Origin: Deltaproteobacteria bacterium
Lineage (GTDB): Bacteria; Myxococcota_A; UBA9042; PHBI01
Length of the DNA stretch: 56,881 nucleotides
Assembly (NCBI GenBank): GCA_011526585.1
Contig: WYBB01000278.1
Span: 1 to 56,881 of the forward strand
Direction: 5' to 3'
Positions 27,448 through 37,200 of the stretch are shown in pieces. Below the pieces are notes generated by a model, which searched no databases, was not told the origin of the DNA, and saw only the letters and a list, made by a program, of their open reading frames with translations. The translations under genes were made by a program, and so were the position numbers. Numbering within the stretch: position 1 is the first letter of the stretch; each line of letters starts with the position of its first letter.

Positions 27448-30171
27448 ATGCTCGGCGCGATCTCGCTCCCCCACCCCTACACCCTCGTCGGCACGCTCGG
27501 CGCCGGAGGCATGGCCGCGGTGTACCTGGTCCGCGACCAGGACCGCGGCACGCTCCACGCGCTCAAGGTCGCCCACGTCGCCACCGAGTCGGGACACCTC
27601 CGGCTGCTGCGCGAGGCCAGCCTGCACGCGCGGCTCGCGCACCCGAACGTCGTCGCCATCAACGGTGTCGTCGACCTCGGCCGCGGCGTGCCCGCGCTGC
27701 TCATGGAGTACGTGCCCGGCCCATCGCTCGCCGACCTGCTCGCCGCGACGACGCTCACGGTCGAGGAGGTCGACGCGCTCGCGCGTCCTCTGCTCCGCGG
27801 CCTCGCCGCTGCGCACGAGGCGGGACTGGTGCACCGCGACCTCAAGCCGTCCAACGTCCTGCTCGGCCGCGACGAGCGCGGATTGATCCCCAAGATCGCG
27901 GACTTCGGGATCGCCAAGGAGCTCACGCCGGCGTCGCTCGCGACGCTCACGAACACCGGCTCGCTGCTCGGCACCCCGCAGTACATGTCGCCGGAGCAGC
28001 TCGACGACGCCAAGCGGGTCGACGCCCGCTCCGACGTCTTCGCGATGGGCGCGATGCTCTACGAGATGGTGACCGGACGGGCCGCGTTCGAGGCCGCGGG
28101 CCCGATGCAGGTGCTGGAGCGCATCCGCAAAGGGGACTTCACCCCGCTCGGCGAGCGCGCACCCGGGCTGCCTGCGCGCATGGAGCGCGCGATCACCAGG
28201 GCGCTCGCGAACGCACCGGAAGACCGCCACGCCGACGGCGGCGCGCTGCTCACGGCGTGGACGGGCGACGACGCGCCGGACCTCGAAGAGGCGTGGCCGC
28301 CTCGGCTCCTCGCCCGTGTCGACGCGCTTCGGGCGAACGTCGGGGCGGTGGACGAGACGATCGACGGCGAGCGCGGGGCGTGGCTCAACACGGCGGCGCC
28401 CTCCACGCCGCGGGCGACGTCATCGCCTCGGTCCGGGGCGGCGCTCTGGGCCTGGGCGGCGGCGTTGGTGGTCGTCATCGCCGTCGTCGCCGTCGTCGCC
28501 ATCGCGCCCTGGCGCGACGCCGCCGGGGATCCCTCCGGAGCAGCGGTCCGCGCCCCGGACGAGGCGGTCTTCTTGCGGCTGACCTTCAACGAGGCGGAGG
28601 ACCAGGTGCTCGGCGCGGCGTTGTCCCCCGACGGCACGCGGCTCGTGACCACCGAGCGCGCGGGGGCCTACCTGCGCGCGTCGCTGCCCGGACCCGCGGT
28701 CGCGCTCCAACTCCCGCCCGACCGCGAGCCGATCGGGGCGGTCGCGTGGTGCGGCGACGACGCGATCGCGATCAGCCTGCGCGCGCCCGAGGCGCCCGCG
28801 AGCGCGGACGTCTGGTTGGGCACACCGCCCGCCGGACCGTGGCGATTGGTGCTCGCCGGGGCGGCGGTGCGAGCGTGTAGCTGGGACGGGACGCGCCTGG
28901 TGGCGGTGACGGCGACCCACGTGAACTCCGTCGGCCTGCCGGACGGGGAGGTGCGCCCGATCGCCCCGATCCCCGAGGGGGCGTACGTCGCCCAGGCGGC
29001 GCTCTCACCGGACGCCGCGCGGCTCGCCTACACCCTGACCAAGGGAGACGAGAGCCAGGTGCTGCTCGTCGACTCGCGCGGCACCTCCCCACCCACCCTC
29101 ATGCGCGACGACGCGCTGCCGCACGGGCTCGCCTGGTCCGGCGACGGCAAGCTCCTGACCCTGCGCGTGCGCGACAAGGAGCACGATGATCGCTGGGCCT
29201 CGATCCTCAGCCAGCGGATCTCGGAGGACGGCGCGGTGGTCGACGAGCGCGTGCTCGTGCCTCGCATCGGTCCCGCCGCCGAGACGTTCTCCGTGTCGCG
29301 CGCCGGCGATCGGCTGACGTTCCTCACCATCGCCCGCCAGCGCAGCCTCTTCATCGGCATGGCGGACGGCTCGGACGTGCGCCAGCTCACGCGCGACCGC
29401 GCGCCTGCCTTCGCCAGCGCCTGGCAGGACGACGAGACGGTGGTCTACAGCGCGGCCGTCGACGGCTCGCTCGACGTCCTCGTGCGACCGCTCGGCGCGC
29501 CGGCGCCGACCAAGGTGCGCGGCGGCCCCGCCGACGAGTACGGCGCGACGCCGGTGCCGGGCACGCGCGACTGGCTCGTCGAGCGGCGGGCGCCAGGCGG
29601 TGACGACGTCGAGCTTGTGTGGGCGCGGCCGGACGGCGAGGCGGTGGTGTGGTCGGGCCGCGGCGCGGACTACCTCGCGCGCCGTCGCACCCGCTGCGTG
29701 CCGGGGCCCGCGTGCTTCTTCGGCGTCATCGACGCCGCCGGCGTCGCGGTCTCACGCGTCACGCCGAACGGGATGGAGCCGGCCTCGCACCTCCCGACCG
29801 AGCCGTGGCGTCCGGTCGGCTGGGACGTGAGCCCCGACGCGCAGCGGATCGTGTGGTCGTCCTCGCGTGGGCTCGAGATCGGCCACCTCGATGGCAGCAG
29901 CGCGCGGACGATCGCGCTCGACGGCGCCGTGCAGGAGGTGGTCTGGGGTCCCGCCGGCGACCGGGTCTACGCGACGGTGATGGGCCTCGGCGCGCACGCC
30001 TACGCCATCATCCGGGTCGAGCTCGACGACGCCGCCGTCACGGTGCTTCACGCCGACAGCGGGTGGTTGAGCCACCTCGCGCTCTCGCCCTCCGGGACCC
30101 GCCTGGCGTGGACGCGCACGCAGTACGATGTGGTCGTGTGGCTGGCCGATCTGGGCCATGGGCCTCCCTGA
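27448..30171 (+). CDS. Membrane Ser/Thr protein kinase with extracytoplasmic beta-propeller
   Basis: This 907-residue kinase begins directly with the kinase domain (about 10-270): LGAGGMAAVYL, K40, HRDLKPSN (D131), DFG (152-154), SPEQ. One membrane helix follows (about 332-353). The C-terminal 540 residues form a TolB/WD40-like propeller (repeats such as ALSPDGTRLVTTE, ALSPDAARLAYTL, HLALSPSGTRLAWTR), which would face the periplasm as a sensor or binding platform. It lies 61 bp downstream of the AAA+ gene and 77 bp upstream of the FHA gene. All catalytic residues are intact. Confidence 0.92.
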   Translation: MLGAISLPHPYTLVGTLGAGGMAAVYLVRDQDRGTLHALKVAHVATESGHLRLLREASLHARLAHPNVVAINGVVDLGRGVPALLMEYVPGPSLADLLAATTLTVEEVDALARPLLRGLAAAHEAGLVHRDLKPSNVLLGRDERGLIPKIADFGIAKELTPASLATLTNTGSLLGTPQYMSPEQLDDAKRVDARSDVFAMGAMLYEMVTGRAAFEAAGPMQVLERIRKGDFTPLGERAPGLPARMERAITRALANAPEDRHADGGALLTAWTGDDAPDLEEAWPPRLLARVDALRANVGAVDETIDGERGAWLNTAAPSTPRATSSPRSGAALWAWAAALVVVIAVVAVVAIAPWRDAAGDPSGAAVRAPDEAVFLRLTFNEAEDQVLGAALSPDGTRLVTTERAGAYLRASLPGPAVALQLPPDREPIGAVAWCGDDAIAISLRAPEAPASADVWLGTPPAGPWRLVLAGAAVRACSWDGTRLVAVTATHVNSVGLPDGEVRPIAPIPEGAYVAQAALSPDAARLAYTLTKGDESQVLLVDSRGTSPPTLMRDDALPHGLAWSGDGKLLTLRVRDKEHDDRWASILSQRISEDGAVVDERVLVPRIGPAAETFSVSRAGDRLTFLTIARQRSLFIGMADGSDVRQLTRDRAPAFASAWQDDETVVYSAAVDGSLDVLVRPLGAPAPTKVRGGPADEYGATPVPGTRDWLVERRAPGGDDVELVWARPDGEAVVWSGRGADYLARRRTRCVPGPACFFGVIDAAGVAVSRVTPNGMEPASHLPTEPWRPVGWDVSPDAQRIVWSSSRGLEIGHLDGSSARTIALDGAVQEVVWGPAGDRVYATVMGLGAHAYAIIRVELDDAAVTVLHADSGWLSHLALSPSGTRLAWTRTQYDVVVWLADLGHGPP

Positions 30172-30248
30172 AACGCGCCCGCCCTGCGGCTCCCGCGGCT
30201 CGCGGACGGTTGAATCGGCCGCCCGCCGCGACTAGGATCCGCGCGACC

Positions 30249-31205
30249 ATGATCGAGCGAGACGGGGCAGTGGACGCGCCGGCGGACGGGGCGGGGCGAG
30301 CGCCGCTCGGCGCCCCGAGGGTTCGCTTCCGGGTCGTCGGAGGCGACGAGGTCGACGTCGGTCCGGGAGGCGTGATCGGCCGGCTGGCCACGGCCGCTCT
30401 CTGCGTCGACGACCCGCGCGTGTCCGAGGCGCACGCCATGGTGAGCCTGCGCGGTGGCGAGCTCTATCTGCTGCCGCTGCGCGGATCGCTGTCGACGGGC
30501 GGCCAGACGACCCCACAGGTGCGCCTCAAGCAGGGCCTCACCGTGGAGCTCGTCACCGGGATCGCGCTTCAGGTCGTGGGCCTGTCGCTGCCGGCCGCAC
30601 TGATCGTCGTGCAGGGGGTCGACGGCGACACCGTGCCGCTCCTGCACTCGGTCTACTCCCTGCGCGCCGGCGCCCCGCCGCGCCTCGTCCCGCGCTTCGA
30701 GGCCGACGCCGCGGGCTGGATCTGGGCGACCGGCGCCCGCTACCGCTACCGGCTCGCCGACGGCGAGGCCGCGCTGGTCGAGCCCGGGGTCGCCATCACC
30801 TGCGGCGCGGCGAAGATCCTTCCGTGTCTGAGCCCGCTCGGCGCCGTCGGCTGCCCGCCGACGGTTCGACCGCCGGCGCGCGCCGTGACCCTCCGCGCCC
30901 GCTACGAGACGGTGCACCTTCACGCCGAGGACGACGCCTCGCTGGTCGTCAGCGGCATCGCGGCTCGGATGATCTGCGAGCTCGCGCAGTTCGGCGTGCC
31001 GGTGCCATGGCACCTGGTCGCCACCGCGATCTGGCCGGAGACAGAGGACCTTCACGCGCTCCGGCGCAGCTGGGATCGCAGCATGGCTCGGCTCCGCGCC
31101 AAGCTGGTCGCGGCGGGGCTCCGCGAGGACCTGGTGCGACCCGACGGTTGCGGCAACGTGGAGCTCTACCTGCTGCCGGGCGACCGCGTGCTCGACGAGA
31201 TGTGA
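30249..31205 (+). CDS. FHA domain protein with a C-terminal winged-helix-like domain
   Basis: This 318-residue protein has an N-terminal FHA domain (about 22-105). Its glycine-arginine and serine motifs GVIGRLATAALCVDDPRVSEAH match the phosphothreonine-binding loops. A middle beta-rich segment follows. The C-terminal 90 residues (IAARMICELAQF … WHLVATAIWPETEDLHAL … SMARLRAKL … YLLPGDRVLD) resemble an OmpR/SARP-type winged helix. It probably binds a phosphorylated partner and may act on DNA; the adjacent kinase is the obvious candidate partner. ATG 30249 is the first start in the open intergenic part of the frame. Confidence 0.8.
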   Translation: MIERDGAVDAPADGAGRAPLGAPRVRFRVVGGDEVDVGPGGVIGRLATAALCVDDPRVSEAHAMVSLRGGELYLLPLRGSLSTGGQTTPQVRLKQGLTVELVTGIALQVVGLSLPAALIVVQGVDGDTVPLLHSVYSLRAGAPPRLVPRFEADAAGWIWATGARYRYRLADGEAALVEPGVAITCGAAKILPCLSPLGAVGCPPTVRPPARAVTLRARYETVHLHAEDDASLVVSGIAARMICELAQFGVPVPWHLVATAIWPETEDLHALRRSWDRSMARLRAKLVAAGLREDLVRPDGCGNVELYLLPGDRVLDEM

Positions 31206-31306
31206 TCGGCGCCGAGCGCCGCCCTCACAGCAGCGACACGCTCGAGCGCGGGTGCTTCGAACGGGCGACGGATTGCGCCTGGGTCCGACGGCGGGTATCC
31301 AGAGGC

Positions 31307-32794
31307 ATGCCGGGGTTCCATCTGTGTGCGCGCGTCGCGCCCAGCCTGCCCAAGCTGGCGTGGTGCGCGCATGTGCGCGCGAACACCGGCGCGGTCGTCG
31401 TACGCCACGGCAGCGACGTCGAGGTCGGCGACGCGGCCCTCGTGGAGGGCGCGTGGGATGGGCCCTTCGCCGAGATGGCGTTCGACGGGGCGCTCTTGCT
31501 GGCGGGCACCGGTGTGGCGGTGCGGGGCGAACGACTGCGCTTCGTCGCCGGCTCGGAGAGAACGCATCGGCTCTACGCGGCGCGGCGCGGCGACGACCTC
31601 TACGTGTCGAATTCGCTGACTTTCACCCTGGTCGCGGCAGGCGAGAAGCTCGATCCGAGCGTGCGCGATCTCGCGGGTCACATCCGACGTCAGATCCGCT
31701 CACCCAGGTACGACCACACGGCGCACAGCCTGGGTTTTCCGCACGGCCCCGTCGAGATCTTCGAGATGCGCGACCTCGTGGTCGACCGGAGCCTCCGCAT
31801 GACGAGCGTGCCCAAGCGCACCGCGGCGACCGTCACGCGCTATGACGAGCTGGTGGCGTTGCTCGATCGGGTCATGGCGCGCACCTTCGCCAACGCCGCC
31901 GACCCCGCTCGCCGAGCGCGCTACACGCCGCTGGCGACCCTGTCGCGTGGCTATGACGCTGCCGCCATGGCCGTGCTCGCCGTGCGCAACGGCTGTCGGG
32001 AGGCGGTCACCTTCGCCGAGTCGATGCCCGGCGTCGCCGACCCGACCGACGATGGCGCCGCGATCGGCGCGCGGCTGGGGCTCGTGGTGCTGCGGCGCGC
32101 CCGCCACGCGTGGTTCTTGCGCGATGATCTGCCGGAAGCCGAGATGTGCGCCACCCCCCCGGCGAAGGCGCTCCCCTTCGCGTCGATCCAGGACGAGCTC
32201 GCCGGCAGGCTCCTCGTCACGGGCAAGTTCGGCAACCAGGTGTTCGGCCACGCCAGGCCGACGAAGCCCTCGCAGGGTCGCGCAAACGCGTGGACCTCCT
32301 CGTGCTCGGTCGCGGAGCTGCGGCTTCGCGTCGGCTTCATCTACTGCTCGCCGTTGTTCGTCCTGCGGCCCCTGCTCGGTGCGATGCGAGCGCTGTCCGA
32401 AAGCGCCGAGCTCACGCGCTATCGTGTCGGCGGAGACTACGACCGGCCGATCCCGCGCCGCATGGTCGAGGAAGCCGGCGTCGAGCGCGCTGAGTTCGGA
32501 TGGGTGAGACGCGCCGGCGCATTCGCCGACGTGCGCTGGGCGGAGCAGCTCGGGCCCGTGTCGCGGCGCGACTTCGAGGCGTTCGTCGCGGCGCGCTCCG
32601 ATCTGCCATCCGTGGCGACCATGCCGCTCAGGGCGAGGTTGAACGGCGGCCTCCTCCGGGCATACGGCCTGGCCGATCGCGGGCTGCGGCGGCTCGGCGC
32701 GCCGCGGCTTCCACACCCCGGGACCTGGCCGCTGCAAGACGACCCGCGCCTGTTCCACTGGGGGTTCGAGCGCACGCGCGGGCGCTATCGATAA
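31307..32794 (+). CDS. Asparagine-synthase-like PP-loop protein with a degenerate loop
   Basis: This 495-residue protein resembles the asparagine synthase B-like family. An N-terminal region (about 1-150) is in the position of the glutaminase domain but lacks the required Cys2. The PP-loop reads ATLSRGYDAAAMAVLA, where active enzymes have SGGxDS, so the Gly and Ser that bind ATP pyrophosphate are altered. Later blocks, for example KFGNQVFGH and SVAELRLRVGFIY, match the synthetase half. ATG 31307 follows agagg. Such proteins often sit in polysaccharide or natural-product loci, but no such genes are nearby. Confidence 0.7.
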   Translation: MPGFHLCARVAPSLPKLAWCAHVRANTGAVVVRHGSDVEVGDAALVEGAWDGPFAEMAFDGALLLAGTGVAVRGERLRFVAGSERTHRLYAARRGDDLYVSNSLTFTLVAAGEKLDPSVRDLAGHIRRQIRSPRYDHTAHSLGFPHGPVEIFEMRDLVVDRSLRMTSVPKRTAATVTRYDELVALLDRVMARTFANAADPARRARYTPLATLSRGYDAAAMAVLAVRNGCREAVTFAESMPGVADPTDDGAAIGARLGLVVLRRARHAWFLRDDLPEAEMCATPPAKALPFASIQDELAGRLLVTGKFGNQVFGHARPTKPSQGRANAWTSSCSVAELRLRVGFIYCSPLFVLRPLLGAMRALSESAELTRYRVGGDYDRPIPRRMVEEAGVERAEFGWVRRAGAFADVRWAEQLGPVSRRDFEAFVAARSDLPSVATMPLRARLNGGLLRAYGLADRGLRRLGAPRLPHPGTWPLQDDPRLFHWGFERTRGRYR

Positions 32795-32874
32795 TCGTCG
32801 CGGGCCTCGCCCGTGCGGTCAGCCCAGATCGGATAGAGACGGCAGCTCATGGCGCTGGCGCGAGCGATACGACA

Positions 32875-32927
32875 ACGTCCCCACGGGCGTTTCCATCCTT
32901 CGTGGTGGGCGCACGCCCGTAGGACGT
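32875..32927. terminator. Hairpin between convergent genes
   Basis: The arms 32875-32890 (acgtcc, two unpaired c, acgggcgt) and 32913-32927 (acgcccgt, one unpaired a, ggacgt) form a 14-bp interrupted stem around a 22-base loop. It abuts the stop codon of the minus-strand gene and lies 80 bp past the stop of the plus-strand gene. There is no T-tract. Confidence 0.5.
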
Positions 32928-34112
32928 CAGAAGAAGCTCGCGCCGAACGTCAAGACATGCCCCTGGTCGCCGGCGCCGAAGCCGGGCAGGAACCGATAGC
33001 CGAGCACGATCGGACCGGCGCGGAGATCGATACCGAAGCTCGCGTCGAGCGAGGTGCGATCGGCGAGATCGGGCGCCGGGTCGACGCGCAGCGGGCAGCC
33101 CGCGACGGCAGGATCGCAGCCAGGCTCGGTGCTGCGAAACGCGGGCCCGGCCGCCTCGCGCATCCGCCACTCGAACGCGAGGCCGGCGGCGAGATCGAGA
33201 TAGAACGGGAAGCTGCCGCCACCGAGGTAGAAGCGATACCGCGCCTCGAGGCCGGCGCGCAGCTCGAGCGCGTCGCTGTACTCGACCCGCGCCGGGCCGA
33301 GGCCGTCGCGCTCGGGCAGGAGCAGGAGCCGTTGTTCGGGCGCCACCAGGCCGAGGCCGGTGCGCGCGAGGATGGTCACGCGATCATCGAGCGTGATGCC
33401 GGCGTCGAAATCGAGGATGAAGCTCCCGTCCATCAGGCCGCCGAACTGGACCCCGAGGCGATAGCCCACGAGCGGCAGGATCGAGAGCGACCGTTCCCGG
33501 CGCTGCGCCTCCAAGAGCGCGCGCGCGGGCACGACCGCGCCCCACCCGGTGAGGAACCCCCATGAGCCGCCCGTCCTGATCGAGCACGGGCGAGCCCGGC
33601 ACGAACGACCAGTGATCGCCGGTGACGCGCACATGCTCCGACTCCGCCGTCGTCGACGCGATCATCGTCGCGACGAGCTTCGTGTCCCGCGTCGCCCCGG
33701 CGTGGCCGGCGAAGACGAAGACCTGCACCCCCGGCGCGAACGCGATCTCCGACAGCGTGAGAGGCTCGGCCGCGACGTCGACCGGAGACGTCAGTAGCCA
33801 GGTGGGGGCGAGCGGGTGATCGACCTGGCGTGTCGCCGCCTCGACCACGCGCTCGCCGGTCGCGCTCGGCACGCGCAGCTCGATGGCGCGACCCGCGTCG
33901 ATCCAGGTTGCGACGGCGACCAGGGTGCGCTGATCGCCGACCAGCACCGCCGTCGCCTCGACATAGACGGTCTCGGCGTGCACGAGCGCGCCCCGCGCGC
34001 GCGCCTCCCACGGTGGCGGCTCCGCGGCGCGCGCCGGCGCGGACAGCGCGGCGAGCACCGAGGCGACGCAGAGCGCAGAACGAAACGATGATCGGAGGGC
34101 GGATGGGGACAT
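32927..34112 (-). pseudogene. Trypsin-like pseudo-protease fused to an outer-membrane barrel, frameshifted
   Basis: Two overlapping minus-strand frames together encode one plausible protein of about 394 residues. The first frame (from ATG 34112) gives a signal peptide (CVASVLAALSAPARA) and a trypsin-like beta-barrel ending SPVLDQDGRLMGV. The second continues with GFLTGWGAVVPARALLE and an outer-membrane-barrel-like region (about 13 kDa of alternating strands) ending in TFGASFF, with the terminal Phe typical of beta-barrels. The frames join at a run of five C (33557-33561); removing one base restores one frame of exactly 395 codons including the stop. The protease His and Ser surroundings are not conserved (TLVAVATWID, FVPGSPV). 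A true mutation or a homopolymer sequencing error are both possible. Confidence 0.7.
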
Positions 34113-34202
34113 CGAGTGCTCCGGGTGGTGCGCCGAGGGCGCGTGCACCTGCAGTCTCGTTGGCGGACCATCATGGTTCACCCCGCCGGATCGTCATCGT
34201 TC

Positions 34203-34238
34203 GGTCACGCCGGCACGAGCCGCCGCATCGGCGTGACC
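34203..34238. terminator. Perfect inverted repeat past the TPR gene
   Basis: ggtcacgcc (34203-34211) and ggcgtgacc (34230-34238) form a perfect 9-bp stem with an 18-base loop, 18 bases beyond the stop of the TPR gene on the minus strand. It may terminate the hemB-TPR transcript, or be an operator for the next gene (start 34112). Confidence 0.45.
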
Positions 34239-34255
34239 TTCGCCGCGCGCCACCC

Positions 34256-37200
34256 TCACCGGAGCTCGGCCGCGCACAACGCCGACCACGGCGCCCGCTC
34301 GGCCGCCACGCACGCCCTCAGCGCCGCCTGCGCTCGCGCCGCGCCGAAGATTCCGCGGCTCGCTCCGAGGTACCCCAGCCGCAGCTCCTCGCCCTCGGCC
34401 GCCACCGCCAGCGCACGCTCCAGCGCCCGCTCGGCCCCACCCTGGTCGCCGAGCCTCGCCCGCACCCGCGCCAGGACCTCCCACGCGCGCGCGCTCCAAA
34501 CAGGAAGAAGGAAACGCGCCTCGGCCTCGAACAAGCCCAACTCGCCCGGCCGCGCCATCACCTCGCGCACGAGCCGCTCCGCGCGCCGCGCGTCACCGCC
34601 GTGCTCGACCAGCGCTTCGGCCAGGGTGAGCGTCAGCTCGCTCGCGTACGGCGCCCGCCCCACCGCGGCCTCCGCCGCGCGCACCGCCGCCGCCGGCGTG
34701 CCCATCAGCGCCGCCAGCGCCACCTCCAGGCCCACCGCGCTCGGCTCGTTGGGCGGCGCGCGCTCGATCTCGCGCACGATCGCCCTGCCGACCTCCGCCG
34801 ACACCGGCCCGAGCCCCCCCGCGAGCCGCGCCCTCAGCACCTCCAGGAGCGCCGCCCGCCGCGGTGCGGGCGCCAGCCCCTGCATGACCGCCGCGAGGCC
34901 CCCCTCATGCCCCCGCGCCACCGCGGCCCACACCGCCAGGAGCGGCCGCCCGGTCGCCTCCGGGTAGCGCGCTCGGAGGCGCGCGAGGAGCCCCGCCGCC
35001 GCGACGCCATCGCCGCTGGCCACCGCCGCCAGCTCCAACGCCGCCGCCGGCGCCTCCTCCTCGCCCGTCAGCGGTGCGAGCAAGCGCAGCGCCTCTTCAC
35101 GCCAGCGCGAAGCGCTCGCGTCGCCCTCCACCACCCGCGTGACCAGCACCAGCTCGGCCGCCTGCACGCGCGCCACCGCCTCGTCGGGCGAGGTCATCAG
35201 GCGCTGCTCGATCGCCTCGCGGAAGGCTCCCAGCTCATCGCGCCACAGCGCCAGCCGCGCCCTGACCTCGGCCCTGCGCCACGACTCCGCCGCCGCCTCG
35301 GCGTCGAGCTCCTCGGCCAGCGTCGCCGCACCGTAACGCGCCGCCGCCTCGGCGAAGCGCGCGCGCAGGGTCGGTGGCGCCGTGGACGGGACCCGCCCCA
35401 GGGCCTTGTCCGCCCAGCGCCGGGCCCGCGCCTCGTCGCCCACCGCCAGCGCCGTCGTGAAGACCTCGAGCGCGAGCGCGCCGTCGCCGCCCCCGCTCGG
35501 CAGGAGCCGATCATAGACCACCAGCGCCGCCTCCGGCCGCCGCACCTTCGTCAGGTAGGCGCCGATCTCCAGCCGGAGCTTCGTCTCGTCCGGGCCGCCA
35601 CGCCCCAGCCGCGCCACCAGCGCGTCCAGCGCCCGCGCGCGCGCCGCGTCCGACGCCGCCACATCGCCCTCCTCGGAGCCGGCGAAGGACGCCATCAAGG
35701 CGGCCAGCTGCACCAGCGCCGGATCGAGCGCCGCCCGCCCGAGGATCGGCATCAGCGCCTGCAACGCCCGCTCGGGCCCCCGCGCATCGGGCAACGCCGC
35801 CGCGACGAAGCCCTCGACCAGCGCGCGCTCGAGCTTGTCCTCGGCCAGGCGCGGGATCTCGCCGATCACGCCCTCGAGCGCCGCGAGATCGCCCCCGCGC
35901 ATCAGGGTCAACGCCAGCGCCGCCTGCTTGAGCTGCGCGTCCCCGAGCCCCTGGCCGAGCGCCTCGCGCAAGGTCACCTCCGCCGCCCGCGCGAGCCGCT
36001 CGCTCGCGAGCACGTCCCCCGCCAGCCACCCGTTCATCGCCGGGTGGCTCGCCACCAGGCGCTCGGCGGCCGCGACCGCCCGCGCCGGATAGCCGGCCCG
36101 CGCCGCGATGCGGATCGCCGCCACCCACAGCTCCCGCTCCTGCCCCACCTCCAACGCCGCCTCGACCAACGCCAGCGCGGGCTCGAGTTGACCATGCGCC
36201 ACCAGATCGACCAGCGTCGCCTGGACCACCGACATCAGCTCGCGCTGCTGGCGCCACGGCTCGATCGGGCCCGCGAGCTCGGCCAGCGCCCCGCCGATCT
36301 CGCCCGCCGCGAGCAGCGCGCGCGCCCCGAGGAGCCGCGTCGCGCTCGACGCGCCATGCGTCGCCGCGACCCGCGTGACCAGCTCGCGCGCGAGCTCGCC
36401 CTGCCCGCCCGCGATCAGCTCGCTCACCACCGCGTCGAGCGCGCCGACGAACGGGCCCGACGCGTTGCGCGCGGTCGTCGACTGCGCCACCTTGCGCGCC
36501 ACCGCTCGCTCCGCGGCCACCAGCGCGCCCGCGCGGTCTCCCATCGCCAGGCGCAGGCGCATCGCCCAGAGCGCGGTGTCGGCGCTCGGGGCCTCGCGCT
36601 CTGCCCGCTCGAGCCACACCAGCGCGTCCCCGGGCCGGCCGACCTTCTGGTGCGCCACCGCGATCGGCCCGAGCGGCGGCGCCGTGACGCCGCGCAGCGC
36701 CTGCAGATAGAGGCGCACGAAGGTGTCGAGCCTCGCCCCTTCGCCGCGCCGGCCGAGCGCCGTCGCCACGTTGTCGAGCATCGTCAGCGCGTCGTCGGCC
36801 GTCGTCGGCTCGAGCTTCGCCCATGCGTCGATCGCCGCGCCGAGGTGCCCCGCCGACAGCCACGCCTCGGCGACGAGCCCGTGCGCGCGGTCGGTCTCGC
36901 CGAGCACGCGCTGGAAGACCTGGCCCGCCGCGTCGACCTTGCCCGCCGCGGTGAGCGCCTTGCCGAGCATCAGCGTCATGTCGGCGCGCCCGGGCGTGAG
37001 GCTCAACGCGCGCGCCTCGAGCTCCGCCAGCCGCTCGAAGAGCGACATGCGCTCGAGCATCGGCTCGAGCGCGTCGAGTACGTCCCGCGGCGACGGCGCC
37101 CGCGCCAGCGCCTCGGCGAAGTCACGGAAGGCCAGCTCGGCCTGCCCCTCGAGGAGGTGCACCTTGCCGCGCAGCGCCAGCAGGCGATGCGCCCCGGGGA

